In this document: positions 1-9,450 of the stretch, in pieces
Layout of the letters: the number at the start of each line of letters is the position of its first letter
How positions within the stretch are numbered: the stretch's first letter is position 1
The notes under the pieces: model-generated
Seen by the model: only the letters and a program-made list of their open reading frames with translations
Database searches by the model: none
Told to the model about the DNA's origin: nothing
Position numbers and translations under genes: made by a program
Assembly: GCA_020284085.1 (NCBI GenBank)
Contig: JACEVL010000093.1
Coordinates: 343,578-407,577 of the forward strand
Reading direction: 5' to 3'
Length of the DNA: 64,000 bases
Origin: Aporrectodea caliginosa
Lineage: Eukaryota > Annelida > Clitellata > Crassiclitellata > Lumbricidae

Positions 1-2
1 GC

Positions 3-2804
3 ATGAAGGTGGAGCAGATTGGAAAAGTGAACTTACAATGCGTGGCAGGAGATGCCATTCCTGCAAAGTTAGTGAAAGTTGATGTAAGGCTGTGTTGTAA
101 CGATGTGGAAGAAGAGGTAATTCCGCATAAAATCAAATGTTCACTTACACCTTATGTAACATTGATGTGTGCTAGTATTGCAAAAATGGGAAGCACAGAA
201 AGATTCTTGTTGCATCCAGAAATCATTGCAGAACTTAAAGCCGTGCCACAAGTGAAAATGATACAAGGAGATGTGCAAGCGAATGTAACGACGAGATTGC
301 AGAGTCAGCGAAAGAAAGTGGTAGATGTCGAAGAGGAAAGTGAAACTGAAAGTTCAAGTGAAGAGGAAAACGAAAGCGATGATCAACAAAGTTTAATGCA
401 AGACGGTATAACAGCAGAGATGAGTGAACAAGAGATGGCTGCATGCGAGAATGGTAATCTAAATGAAACGAAAGAGGATAATGATTGTGATGTGGCGATA
501 GGAGATTTGTTTGAAGAAAATGAGAAAGACGAAGAACAACAGATGCAGATTGCAGACGCAAAGAAATTCGAAGAACAGCAGAGACAAGATGAATCATTGA
601 AAGCATGGTGGACGTTAGCACCAGATAAAGAATCTGAATTCTGCGTGGTAAATGGCTTACTGTACAAAAGATATCGAATATTAGAGCAAACGATATATCA
701 ATTGGTGTTACCAAAAGAGCGACGAATGAAAGTGATGGAGTTGGCTCACGAATCAGTATTTGGAGGACATCTTGGAGAAGAGAAAACTAGAGAACGAATA
801 AAGTTGTCTTTTACGTGGCCAAAGATGAGAAGAGATATAGTGAAATTTTGCAAATCATGTGAGAAATGTCAATTAAAGGCAAGAAGTTTGGTGATGGACA
901 GGGTTCCTATCACTCCAATTCCAAGAGAAGATGTGGCGTTTAGAAGAATTACGGTGGATTGTGTAGGACCAATCGAGCCAGCATCTGCTGCAGGTCACAA
1001 GTACTGTTTATGTATTGTCGATTCTTGCACCAGATGGCCTACAGTGTTTCTGTTGAAATCATTAACTGCAAAAGCTGTATGTGATGCTTTGATGGAGTTG
1101 TTCATGAACGTTGGTGTACCTTCAGTGATCACAAGTGACCAAGGAACAAATTTTACTGCGAGTCTGACAAGAGAATTTCTGAATTTAATGGGTTGTAGTC
1201 CAAGATTTGACACGCCAGGTCATCCAGAAGCAGCTGGATTAGTAGAAAGATGGAATCAAACATTCAAGAAAATGATCCATCATGTAATTGTTGACAATCC
1301 AAGGCAATGGCACAAAGTAATTCCGTTTACAGTGTGGGCATTACGAGAAGTACCGAATGCAACTACTGGAATTGCTCCTTATATGTTGGTGTATGGAAAG
1401 ATTCCGCGTGGACCACTGGCAATTCTAAAAGAAAGTTGGACAAGAGAAATTAATTTACCACCTCATATTGGAATCCAACCAGAAAAGTACTTGAAAGACA
1501 TGAAAGCAAATATGGAAAAAGCATTACTGTTTGCAGAATCATATTCACGAGAGAAGCAATTACAGTATACGAATCAATACAACAAAAGAGCGAAACATAA
1601 AGAATTTGAACCGGGTGAAAAAGTCATTGTGTTATATCCGACTTCAACGAATAAACTGATTTCACGATGGCATGGTCCATGTACTGTTATACAACGAAGG
1701 TCCAAGTACTCTTATTTGATTGATATGGGTGACGATTGTCGAAAGATAATTCACGCAAATAAAATCAGAAAGTACATTACAAGAGCAATGAGTTGTGGAT
1801 TAATCGTTGAAGAAGATGAAGACTTTGGTTCAGTGGTTGAACTGCTGACAAAGAATGACTTGCAAGATGAAAAGAATTCACTGAATCTTGATCCTGAACA
1901 GATTAGCCATTTAACATTGACTCAACAAAAACAATTGCTGGAAGTACTGAACAAATATTCTGATCGATTTTCTGAAAAGCCTGGACTATGTACATTGGTT
2001 GAACATGAAATTGAACTGAAACCGGAATTTCGTGAAAAAGAATTTATGGCTTACCGTATTCCACTCATCTATCGAGCAGAAGTTGAACGACAAATTAAAG
2101 AAATGCTTCAAGCCAACATTATAAAACCATCTTCGAGCAGAATGGCCAGTCCGCTGGTAATTGTTAAAAAGAAAGACGGTTCTCTGAGACTTGCCTGCGA
2201 CTACAGATACATTAACTCGTTCACTGTGGATTGTAAATATCCGATGCCGATTGTGAAAGACGTGTTGCACAAAGTTGGAAAATCAAATGTGATCTCGATT
2301 TTTGATTGTCGAAGTGCTTACTGGACTTGTCCTGTTAAGCAAACTGATCAATGGAAAACTGCTTTTGTTACTCACAATGGACTGTACGAGTTTACTCGTG
2401 TTCCTTTCGGAATGATCAACTCAGGAAGAACATTTGTTAAAGCAATTAACATGGTTTTACAGCCTATAAATGAATTTGCTGAGCCCTATGTAGATGACAT
2501 TGCTGTGCATTCAGATGATTGGAAGATTCATTTACAGCATTTAGATGCATATTTAATGCAAATGAGACTGCATAACATTACTCTGAACTTAAAGAAATGT
2601 ATCTTTGGTAAGAGTGAGGTAAAGTTCATCGGTCATGTGGTTGGTTCTGGAACGATTCAAATGAATCCAGATAGAATTGAAAGTTTAATTAATTTGAAAA
2701 CTCCAGAAACGAAGAAACAAGTTAAGCAATTGCTGGGATTTTTGGTTACTATAGACAGTTTATCAAAGATTTTGCACAGATTGCGAAGCCTCTATCTGAT
2801 TTGA
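3..2804 (+). CDS. pol polyprotein of Gmr1-like element: integrase and reverse transcriptase (5' end outside, frameshifted)
   Basis: This frame (933 codons in the window) makes the polyprotein that copies and inserts the element. Residues 1-90 follow the protease and 100-200 are an acidic linker. The integrase zinc finger is H249, H256, C286, C289. The integrase catalytic triad is D319, D379, E415 (spacing 35). A GPY/F-like region lies near 540-590. Reverse transcriptase spans about 640-930, with YVDD at 829-832. The first Met matches an internal Met of copy 2, so it is not the true start. Near codon 915 a run of five T (2739-2743) replaces the six T of copy 2. This shifts the frame and ends the ORF early. 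RNase H continues in another frame at 2801. The copy is therefore probably inactive unless the shift is bypassed. Confidence 0.9.
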   Translation: MKVEQIGKVNLQCVAGDAIPAKLVKVDVRLCCNDVEEEVIPHKIKCSLTPYVTLMCASIAKMGSTERFLLHPEIIAELKAVPQVKMIQGDVQANVTTRLQSQRKKVVDVEEESETESSSEEENESDDQQSLMQDGITAEMSEQEMAACENGNLNETKEDNDCDVAIGDLFEENEKDEEQQMQIADAKKFEEQQRQDESLKAWWTLAPDKESEFCVVNGLLYKRYRILEQTIYQLVLPKERRMKVMELAHESVFGGHLGEEKTRERIKLSFTWPKMRRDIVKFCKSCEKCQLKARSLVMDRVPITPIPREDVAFRRITVDCVGPIEPASAAGHKYCLCIVDSCTRWPTVFLLKSLTAKAVCDALMELFMNVGVPSVITSDQGTNFTASLTREFLNLMGCSPRFDTPGHPEAAGLVERWNQTFKKMIHHVIVDNPRQWHKVIPFTVWALREVPNATTGIAPYMLVYGKIPRGPLAILKESWTREINLPPHIGIQPEKYLKDMKANMEKALLFAESYSREKQLQYTNQYNKRAKHKEFEPGEKVIVLYPTSTNKLISRWHGPCTVIQRRSKYSYLIDMGDDCRKIIHANKIRKYITRAMSCGLIVEEDEDFGSVVELLTKNDLQDEKNSLNLDPEQISHLTLTQQKQLLEVLNKYSDRFSEKPGLCTLVEHEIELKPEFREKEFMAYRIPLIYRAEVERQIKEMLQANIIKPSSSRMASPLVIVKKKDGSLRLACDYRYINSFTVDCKYPMPIVKDVLHKVGKSNVISIFDCRSAYWTCPVKQTDQWKTAFVTHNGLYEFTRVPFGMINSGRTFVKAINMVLQPINEFAEPYVDDIAVHSDDWKIHLQHLDAYLMQMRLHNITLNLKKCIFGKSEVKFIGHVVGSGTIQMNPDRIESLINLKTPETKKQVKQLLGFLVTIDSLSKILHRLRSLYLI

Positions 2805-3289
2805 CAAGCAAACATGTTTCAGATAAGATTGATTGGACTGATAGACATCAACAGGCATTTAATTTACTTAAAGATGCTGTACGCTCTAAAGTTGTTTTAT
2901 ATGTTTTTGATGTTGGAAAACCTTTTAATTTGTACTGCGATAGTAGTGATTTTGCAGTAGGAGCTGTTTTAACGCAGATGGATGATAAGGGAATAGAACG
3001 CCCTGTGTCATTTATAAGTCAGAAGTTGACTGACACCCAGAAGAGATGGGCAACTGTGGAGAAAGAAGCCTATGCTATTGTTTGGGCTCTAAATAAGTTA
3101 AAAGAGATAATCATTGGATCTAAAGTTCACATCTTTACCGATCACAATCCTTTAACTTATCTGACTGAATCTATGTCTAAGTCTGCTAAATTGGTGCGTT
3201 GGGCTTTGGCACTGCAAACTTTTGATGTAGAAGTTAATTATAAGAAAGGACGATTAAATGTTGTAGCAGATTGTTTATCTAGATTATAA
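2801..3289 (+). pseudogene. RNase H domain of Gmr1-like pol, displaced by a frameshift
   Basis: This 162-codon frame continues the polyprotein after the one-base loss at 2739-2743. It carries a Ty3/Gypsy RNase H: YCDSSDFAVGAVL with the first catalytic Asp, KRWATVEKEAYAIV with the Glu, FTDHNPLTYL with the next Asp, and a terminal VADCLSRL. The stop at 3287-3289 is followed by about 95 bp and then the polypurine tract, so RNase H is the last pol domain. Copy 2 reads through the same point in one frame, so the break here is a mutation of this copy. Confidence 0.88.
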
Positions 3290-3384
3290 GATTGTTTATT
3301 TTACTGTTTTGTATAGTATTAAGTTTATTGCATAATTTAGTACATGATGATTTTGCAAATTTTTAAGTTTAATTTGCTCAATCC

Positions 3385-3401
3385 AAAGAAAGGGAAGGAG
3401 G
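3385..3401 (+). other. polypurine tract of copy 1
   Basis: A 17-base all-purine run (AAAGAAAGGGAAGGAGG) ends three bases before the 3' LTR start at 3405. This is the usual priming site for plus-strand DNA synthesis. Confidence 0.85.
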
Positions 3402-3404
3402 TAA

Positions 3405-3826
3405 TGTGAACAAATGTTTTGCATATATAATGAGCACAGGTGTTCTTTAGGTTGATATATATATATAATGTGTATCGATTGTTAAGCGTTTTAGTCTTAG
3501 GCTTTAGTTGCGCTGTCGGCTCGTGGGCGCTTGGCCTAAAGTAGCCTAAACATTGGCTGACGGTAGATTGTTTTACACGTGCAGTTAGCGCGCCAAACTT
3601 AGAAACTGCTGATGACAGTGAATTTGAACTATACAGTGTAGTACAGTTGTTGTAAGGCAAGAGTTGAGTTGTTGTTATAAAACTGTGTTTGAAGAAAGAA
3701 AGAAACATTCAAAGAACTGTGTCAATTTAATTCTTAAACAGTTAGAAGACGTTGAGCAATTTATATGTAGAGATAAGGAAAGTTCTTGAGGTAGGTCACA
3801 ACTAAGAAAGAAAAGAGTTGGTGACA
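3405..3826 (+). repeat. 3' LTR of Gmr1-like copy 1
   Basis: The 422-bp LTR begins TGTGAACAAATG and ends GGTTGGTGACA, giving TG...CA termini. It aligns with the 5' LTR at 24712-25194. A TATATAA motif lies near its start. Copy 2's LTR is longer, mainly through a different segment of about 90 bp in its middle and a longer TA run. GATA repeats begin at the LTR end, so the target duplication cannot be checked here. Confidence 0.88.
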
Positions 3827-4494
<668 letters not shown>

Positions 4495-4628
4495 AATAGA
4501 AAAAAACAGTTATATATGTATATACAATATATATATATATATACATAACTCTAGCTAGTATATCTGTGTGTATATATATATATGTATATATATATTATAT
4601 ATATATATATATTATATATATATATAAC
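4495..4628. repeat. AT-rich (TA)n tract
   Basis: Broken TA dinucleotide runs fill this interval and join the compound microsatellite on its left. Confidence 0.85.
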
Positions 4629-5103
4629 GCTACATGAAGAGAGGCACCAATGAGTATGAAATGTTGGCGACATCATTCTCTTACCGTCGGCATGTGAGAG
4701 CGGATGTCTGCCTATGTGTTCGTGTGTCTGTGAGCGTGTGTATGTGTGCGGCTGCCTTTAAGAAGTCGCCAGGGAAGGTGACTACTTTTCCCGTACCAAT
4801 GTTCAGTTACGATAACGATTTACTGCCAAGAACAATAATTATTGTTCCCATCTCTGTCTGGATCGTCTACTAATTAGCGGAATTTGTTGCGTCCGCCATA
4901 GATACGTGCAGTGACGGACCATAGATCTAAAGAAAGACAATGGCGAAGTGGCTTCATCAGCGACCAAGTCCATCCATGACTCACAATTGCTCAGAGCCAT
5001 CGACTGATACTTGGTCATGAAATAGTGGTGCTTTATAAATTCATCTTATGTAGCAGGCGCTATACTGAGTGTGTATTGTTGCATGTGTACCCATTCCAGG
5101 AGT
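4629..5103. other. unassigned sequence
   Basis: No recognisable gene. A 79-codon open frame at 4634-4873 has no domain and overlaps a TGTG-rich stretch, so I do not call it. Nothing else stands out. Confidence 0.5.
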
Positions 5104-5283
5104 GGGGTGAGCGATTGTGCATTGGTTAGTGTGCTGGACTGTAAGCCGCTAGGTCGTGGGGTTCAAATCCCTCCAGGGCAGAAATTTGGTTGGAGATTTC
5201 AGCCTCACCTATGCCCCTTAACAATTCAGCTATAAAGAGTACACAGAACGTACGTTGTCGGTGGTAAGATGAAACGGCGAGGG
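5104..5283 (+). repeat. tRNA-derived SINE (family B), 5' part, interrupted by hAT
   Basis: The start has a tRNA-like head with an A-box-like GCATTGGTTAG and a perfect B box (GGTTCAAATCC) near 5159. The body matches the intact copy at 9203-9450. It stops at GGCGAGGG and resumes at 6531 after a 1247-bp hAT insertion. Confidence 0.8.
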
Positions 5284-6530
5284 CAAGCCCGGATCTACAG
5301 TTTTGGGGCCCTGTGCTGATCGAATGACGGGGCCCCTTACAATTTTAAGAAACAAGGCAGACATGGAATAACCCGACACATAATTTGTTATACTTTACAG
5401 CACATAAGAACTTATTAAGAAGTAGATAGGGCAATAATGTCACGAGCTCACGACTCACGCACTGACATGGAAAGAACATAGTCTGTCAAAGTACAATATT
5501 CTGTATAAACCATTACTACCTTACTGTGCCACAGTGCTAGAGTGTATAGACTACAATGAATGTATCATAGTCTACTACGTCCTCATGTTCGTTTCCTACA
5601 AGTCTCTTCTGCGAGTTTTTTGTTTGGCGAAGTCGTTTATTATGTCGTCAAAGTCAACACTTTGCAGGACTTCCGATTCGATGCACATAAGCGACAGAGC
5701 TTGAAGTCTCTACTGGGTCATTGTTGGGCGCAGATGATTCTTCACTCTGGAAAGCGTCGAGAATGATCTCTCACCCTCACAGTTAGTTACTGGAATAGTG
5801 AGGTATATCCTCAGTGCGATCCCACATTAGGGAAAGTAGCCTGCAATAAACCTCCGTCCGCCTTCAGCATCTCGCTCATGTGAACTACACTTTGGTCTTT
5901 CTCTGTCATAACGAGAAACGTAAGTTGTACGAACTCAGGTTAGTAGCTCGAGCTCGCTACTCATCTGCAGGTAGAGACTTGAAGTCCGTTATGAAGCCAA
6001 ACACTTCGTGAAGGTTAGAATACGCAGTCAGTCTCTTGCACAATTCAGCAACAGGACGATCGATTATGCAGTTGAACGTTTCTATCTTGAATTTGTCCCT
6101 AGGACTATGCACACTGTCAGGAGCGTTGCTTTCATTGAAGAATCTCTTACGTTTTACTACACGACGTTCGGCTTCCTTATAGGCCCTATTGGTGATTGTC
6201 CACGTAACCCTGGGCTTTCTTCTCTATATCATCGAAACTCCCTCGCATTTCCTCCACAAAAGTTATCAGTGACTCGTACAGTTTCAGAGCATGCAGTGAG
6301 TAGGTCAATTTCGACTTTCTGAAGACTTGCACTTGTGGCATTAAATCTATCCAATATGGTGTGCCACATAACAGTTATATATTTAGACAGTAATAGCTAT
6401 GATTGCTATGCATAATGCATTGCAATATGCACTGTTTCTTTCCTTAATCCTTTATTCTTAATTTTTTTACTTTTACAATTTGGGGGCCCTGTTCTGCAGC
6501 ACAATCAGCACTGTGGTTAATCCGGCCCTG
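5284..6530 (-). mobile_element. hAT DNA transposon, degenerate, inserted in a SINE
   Basis: The insert has imperfect terminal inverted repeats: CAAGCCCGGATCTAC on the left and CAGGGCCGGATTAAC on the complement of the right end. It is flanked by an exact 8-bp duplication GGCGAGGG (5276-5283 and 6531-6538), the mark of hAT transposition. A degenerate transposase lies inside on the minus strand. Removing it restores a continuous SINE, which confirms the borders. Confidence 0.88.
5596..6345 (-). pseudogene. hAT transposase relic (C-terminal half with dimerisation domain)
   Basis: Read on the minus strand, several frames carry conserved hAT blocks. One is a PRDKFKIETFNCIID-type block near 6110. 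Another is RIYLTIPVTNCEGERSF followed by a TLSRVKNHLRPTM-type block near 5720-5815, the classic hAT C-terminal dimerisation motif. The last is ESEVLQSVDFDDIINDF near 5620-5680. Stops and frameshifts interrupt the reading, for example just after the TMTQ block, so it cannot make a full transposase. The family cuts and pastes DNA through an RNase H-like core with the C-terminal domain making dimers. Only part of that core is recognisable here. Confidence 0.85.
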
Positions 6531-6600
6531 GGCGAGGGAGTAAATGCCGAGGCTAAGAAAATGAAGTCACTAACACTTCATACTCATGACTGGTCTCGGG
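6531..6600 (+). repeat. SINE family B, 3' part
   Basis: Starting with the duplicated GGCGAGGG, this matches the tail of the copy at 9203-9450, including CCGAGGCTAAGAAAATGAAG and CTAACACTTCATAC. Confidence 0.8.
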
Positions 6601-7509
6601 TTATTTTAACGGACCGTTCTTAGGGTTTGTCTGTCATTGAATCCTATAATTATTGCGAACCAAAGGCTGCAACTCACAGACAGATCCACAGTTTAACGGC
6701 AGCTTATGACAACACAGGCCGTTGCCAACGACAAAGATTATTTTTGGGATATTGCAGCTCTTTTTTATTGAGGTCTTGCGCATTTATAAAAGAAACTTGA
6801 ACCATTTTAAAAGGTGTCTAAAATTACCAGAATATGCAAATGTTCGCAGTTGACTGGTGTTTGCACAGCATGGATTATTATGGGACTTTTGATATTTTCG
6901 TTTACCAATTGTGAAAAGTCTCCACTTCCTTCTAATTTATTGTGTCGATTAATATTTTTTTCTGCTAAAATTCCTTTACTATGAAATGTGGCGAAAGCAG
7001 TCAGTAAAACGTAAAGCCGGATGCTTTTATAGAAAATTTAATGTATTTTTAAAAGGTGTCTCAAATTACTAGAATAATAATGCAAACGTTCGCAGTTGAC
7101 TGGTGTTTACTCTGAGGGTTGGGATCCAGGTTTTAACGACATTTTTTTGCAACAAAGGCCGTTGTCGTCGCCCTACTCCTTTCTGTATTCTTCGGACTGG
7201 CACTACCAGAGTACTTCTATGTTACCGTATAACTCAAAGCACAATGGTTCATTTGTAGGAGCGACAAGCGAGTTTTCTTTCATCGCACATCCAACCCAAC
7301 TTGTGTAATCTCGGGCTCATTAACCTACTTAATTACGGAGAGACTTGGGCGAATTTTGTTTACCGCCCAGAACATCTGTTGGGCTACTTTCTTTCTGGGT
7401 GGAATTGCGCCCGGGTTATCCACGCACTTAGTTACTGCGGGACTTGTGCTAATATTGCTGTCGCGAGCATCTGCTGGGCTATTTTTCTGTTGGGACTCCA
7501 GCCGCATTT
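6601..7509. other. unassigned sequence with an internal direct repeat
   Basis: No gene is recognised. A stretch of about 55 bp (AAGGTGTCT, TGCAAATGTTCGCAGTTGACTGG type) occurs near 6812-6866 and again, diverged, near 7052-7110. It suggests an old tandem duplication of about 240 bp. Two open frames near 7096-7606 have no domain and run into the GATG repeat. Confidence 0.5.
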
Positions 7510-7514
7510 GACAG

Positions 7515-7572
7515 GTCTATGGATGGATGGACGGATGGGTGGATGGATGGATGAATGGATGGATGGATGGAC

Positions 7573-7605
<33 letters not shown>

Positions 7606-7622
7606 AATGGATGGATGGATCC
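7515..7622. repeat. (GGAT)n microsatellite
   Basis: Tetranucleotide GGAT repeats with GGAC variants. They are followed by the same unique segment that follows the larger GGAT array at 23764-24245. Confidence 0.93.
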
Positions 7623-7730
7623 GGTTTATAGAACCAGTTGAAATTGTAAATTATAATGATAATAAATAACATCAATGATGATAGTGATAATGATGATGAC
7701 AATTATTGTGATGACGATGACGATAGAGGT
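7617..7730. repeat. segment shared with 24241-24350, attached to a GGAT array
   Basis: Beginning GGATCCGGTTTA.AGAACCAG and ending in a GATGATGAC-rich stretch, this roughly 110-bp segment recurs next to the GGAT array at 24 kb. The unique segment and array seem to be a dispersed unit. Confidence 0.75.
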
Positions 7731-8095
7731 AACTATAACGATAACGAAACTGCAACAATACATCAATATTCTTTTATTTCCAATCACAGTCTTCCATATT
7801 CTACGTATCTCTGTATGTATCTATGCATTATTATGTATGTACATGTATGTAGCTGTGTATCTATGTATCTCTGTGTGTATCTGTGTATGTGTATTTATCA
7901 GTGTATCTGCCTGTGTATGTAGTTTGTCGTGGGATTGACTTTGGTGACATTGGGATTAACTTTATTCTATTTCCTTTCGTCCTCCTTTTCGTCCTTCTAT
8001 CATCCAGATGATTCCATTATACCTCTAACAGAAATTTGGAATATATAACTTAAGCAAAAGCGACAAAAAGGTATCTAAGTGGTAGGCTAGTAATT
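7731..8095. other. unassigned, with TGTA-rich stretch
   Basis: A degenerate TGTATG/TGTATC run spans about 7795-7925. The rest shows no gene, and open frames here are repeat by-products. Confidence 0.5.
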
Positions 8096-8331
8096 GTATT
8101 GTATTGTATTTGAACACTTGTTATAGCGCCCCTACCAGATTTCCCATTCAGAGGCGCTCCCGACTACTGCGCGGACGCTGAATCGGAGTTTCACGCCGAA
8201 TCGCATGAGCAATTGCGAGTGAATGACTTGCCCAGGGTCCGTATACGCGGCGACTTTGAGGTGGATTCGAACCCGCAACCCTCCAGCTGCAAGGCACCGA
8301 ACATACCCCTAAACCACCGCGCCCCAGTTGT
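8096..8331 (-). repeat. tRNA-derived SINE (family A)
   Basis: On the minus strand a tRNA-like head (GGGGCGCGGTGGTGTAGGGG, B box GGGTTCGAATCC) is followed by a body ending GGGGCGCTATAACAAGTG and a repeated CAATA tail. It is the same family as 37119-37350. The 3' end resembles the 3' end of the LINE in this window. A second tRNA-like SINE sits directly upstream on the same strand. Confidence 0.88.
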
Positions 8332-8337
8332 ATTGTG

Positions 8338-8505
8338 ATGTGTTGTATTGTGTGTTGTATTGTACTCCACGTTTATAATGCGACCGAGCCACCCGCAGTA
8401 AAGATCCGAGAAATTAATCTCTGATAAACCGACCCGAACCGGGAAGCGAACCCGGGGCGCCGGCGTGACGAGCAGGCTACCAACCCACTCAGCCACTCAG
8501 GATCC
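8338..8505 (-). repeat. second tRNA-derived SINE (family C), head-to-tail with family A
   Basis: Minus-strand reading gives a tRNA-like head with A-box-like TGGCTGAGTGGGTTGG and B-box-like GGGTTCGCTTCCC. The body ends in ACAATACAACAC repeats that run straight into the family A SINE at 8331. I see no tRNA cloverleaf good enough for a real tRNA gene. Confidence 0.7.
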
Positions 8506-9202
8506 TTAAATAATAAATAAATAGTATTAGGCTCAGCGAGTGTCTAGCGAATACCGGTGTTCAAGCAAAGTTTACGGGTTACCTCATAACTGACAATCAA
8601 TCAATCAATACTCGTTTGTTTCCAATCACAGAATGTCAGAGACGCATTTCTGTTCACAAGTTAATATGGTTATATCGGTTACTTTATCTGATCAATTAAA
8701 AGAAAATGTAGGCCGTGTTAGAGGTTAGTTAGGATAGAATTTTGAAGTGGAGTTCTGACGTATGGCCTGAAACAAAACCTCGTCGGCTTCCACTGCCATC
8801 GCCGTCGCTCCTTCGTTTTCTTCAGGCAGAAATTTTCGTCGGTTCATGCGGTTGATTAATTTATCTATTTTGTTTCTTCCTCTATGCTGGCATATTTTCC
8901 CCACCAAGCCGGGAGGCATACAGGGTATGGGCGAGGGGGTTGCCCTTGGCACCTCATGCAGCGCCTTGTCGTTAAAACTATCACGCAACGCTCGCCTGTT
9001 ATAAAGGCCGACAAAACGCATTGTTTTTGTTATAATTATTGGCCTATATGTAAAGTTGTAGAGTTAACTGCAAATTATATGTGTAAATTTGCATTAAACT
9101 CCACAACTTTACAATTTAAAAACCTAAGAGCTAGAAGATGTCGCTATACAAGAAGACAATATGAATAATAATTATGAGGTTCTATGTAGACACCTTTCTA
9201 TG
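8506..9202. other. unassigned sequence
   Basis: No recognisable gene. Frames of about 95 codons on both strands (8725-9168) overlap each other and show no domain. Confidence 0.45.
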
Positions 9203-9450
9203 GGGTGTTCGATAGTGTAGTGGTTAGAATGCTCGACCTCAGAGGTCAGGTTTTCAAATCCCTGCCAGGGCAGGAATTTAGTTCGAGATTTCAGCTACAT
9301 CTGCCTCCCAGCCAACTCAGATATAGGCCTAATGAATACTCTGACCGTACACTGTTGATGGGAACTGATACGGCGAGGGAGAGGACTGGGTCCCCGCCCT
9401 CATATACCGAGGCTAAGAAAATGAAGTCGCTAACACTGCATACCTCAAGG
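9203..9450 (+). repeat. tRNA-derived SINE (family B), intact copy
   Basis: An A-box-like TAGTGTAGTGGTTAG and a B-box-like TTTTCAAATCC start the element. The body shares CAGGGCAG.AATTT, the CGGCGAGGG region and the tail GAGGCTAAGAAAATGAAGTC with the split copy at 5104-6600. Confidence 0.8.

Larger units (their letters stand above)
1..3826 (+). mobile_element. Gmr1-like Ty3/Gypsy LTR retrotransposon, copy 1 (3' part)
   Basis: The window opens inside this element, so its 5' LTR, gag and most of the protease are missing. In order it contains the end of the protease region, integrase, reverse transcriptase, RNase H, a polypurine tract and a 3' LTR. Integrase before reverse transcriptase is the Ty1/copia-like order, found within Ty3/Gypsy only in the Gmr1-like group. 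Nothing that looks like an integrase follows RNase H. A second copy at 24712-29735 is nearly identical at the nucleotide level over shared parts, so the family was active fairly recently. The element ends directly against a GATA microsatellite. Confidence 0.9.

Noticed and set aside
235..714. Minus-strand frame of 159 codons inside the pol gene
   Set aside because: It is the complement of a strongly supported reading frame and shows no domain; the same frame recurs in copy 2 only because the DNA is copied.
5104..5200. tRNA gene
   Set aside because: Only the A- and B-box-like parts are kept; the anticodon arm and acceptor stem do not pair, and the sequence runs on into a SINE body. The same holds for 8230-8331, 9203-9280, 37119-37190 and 54004-54070.
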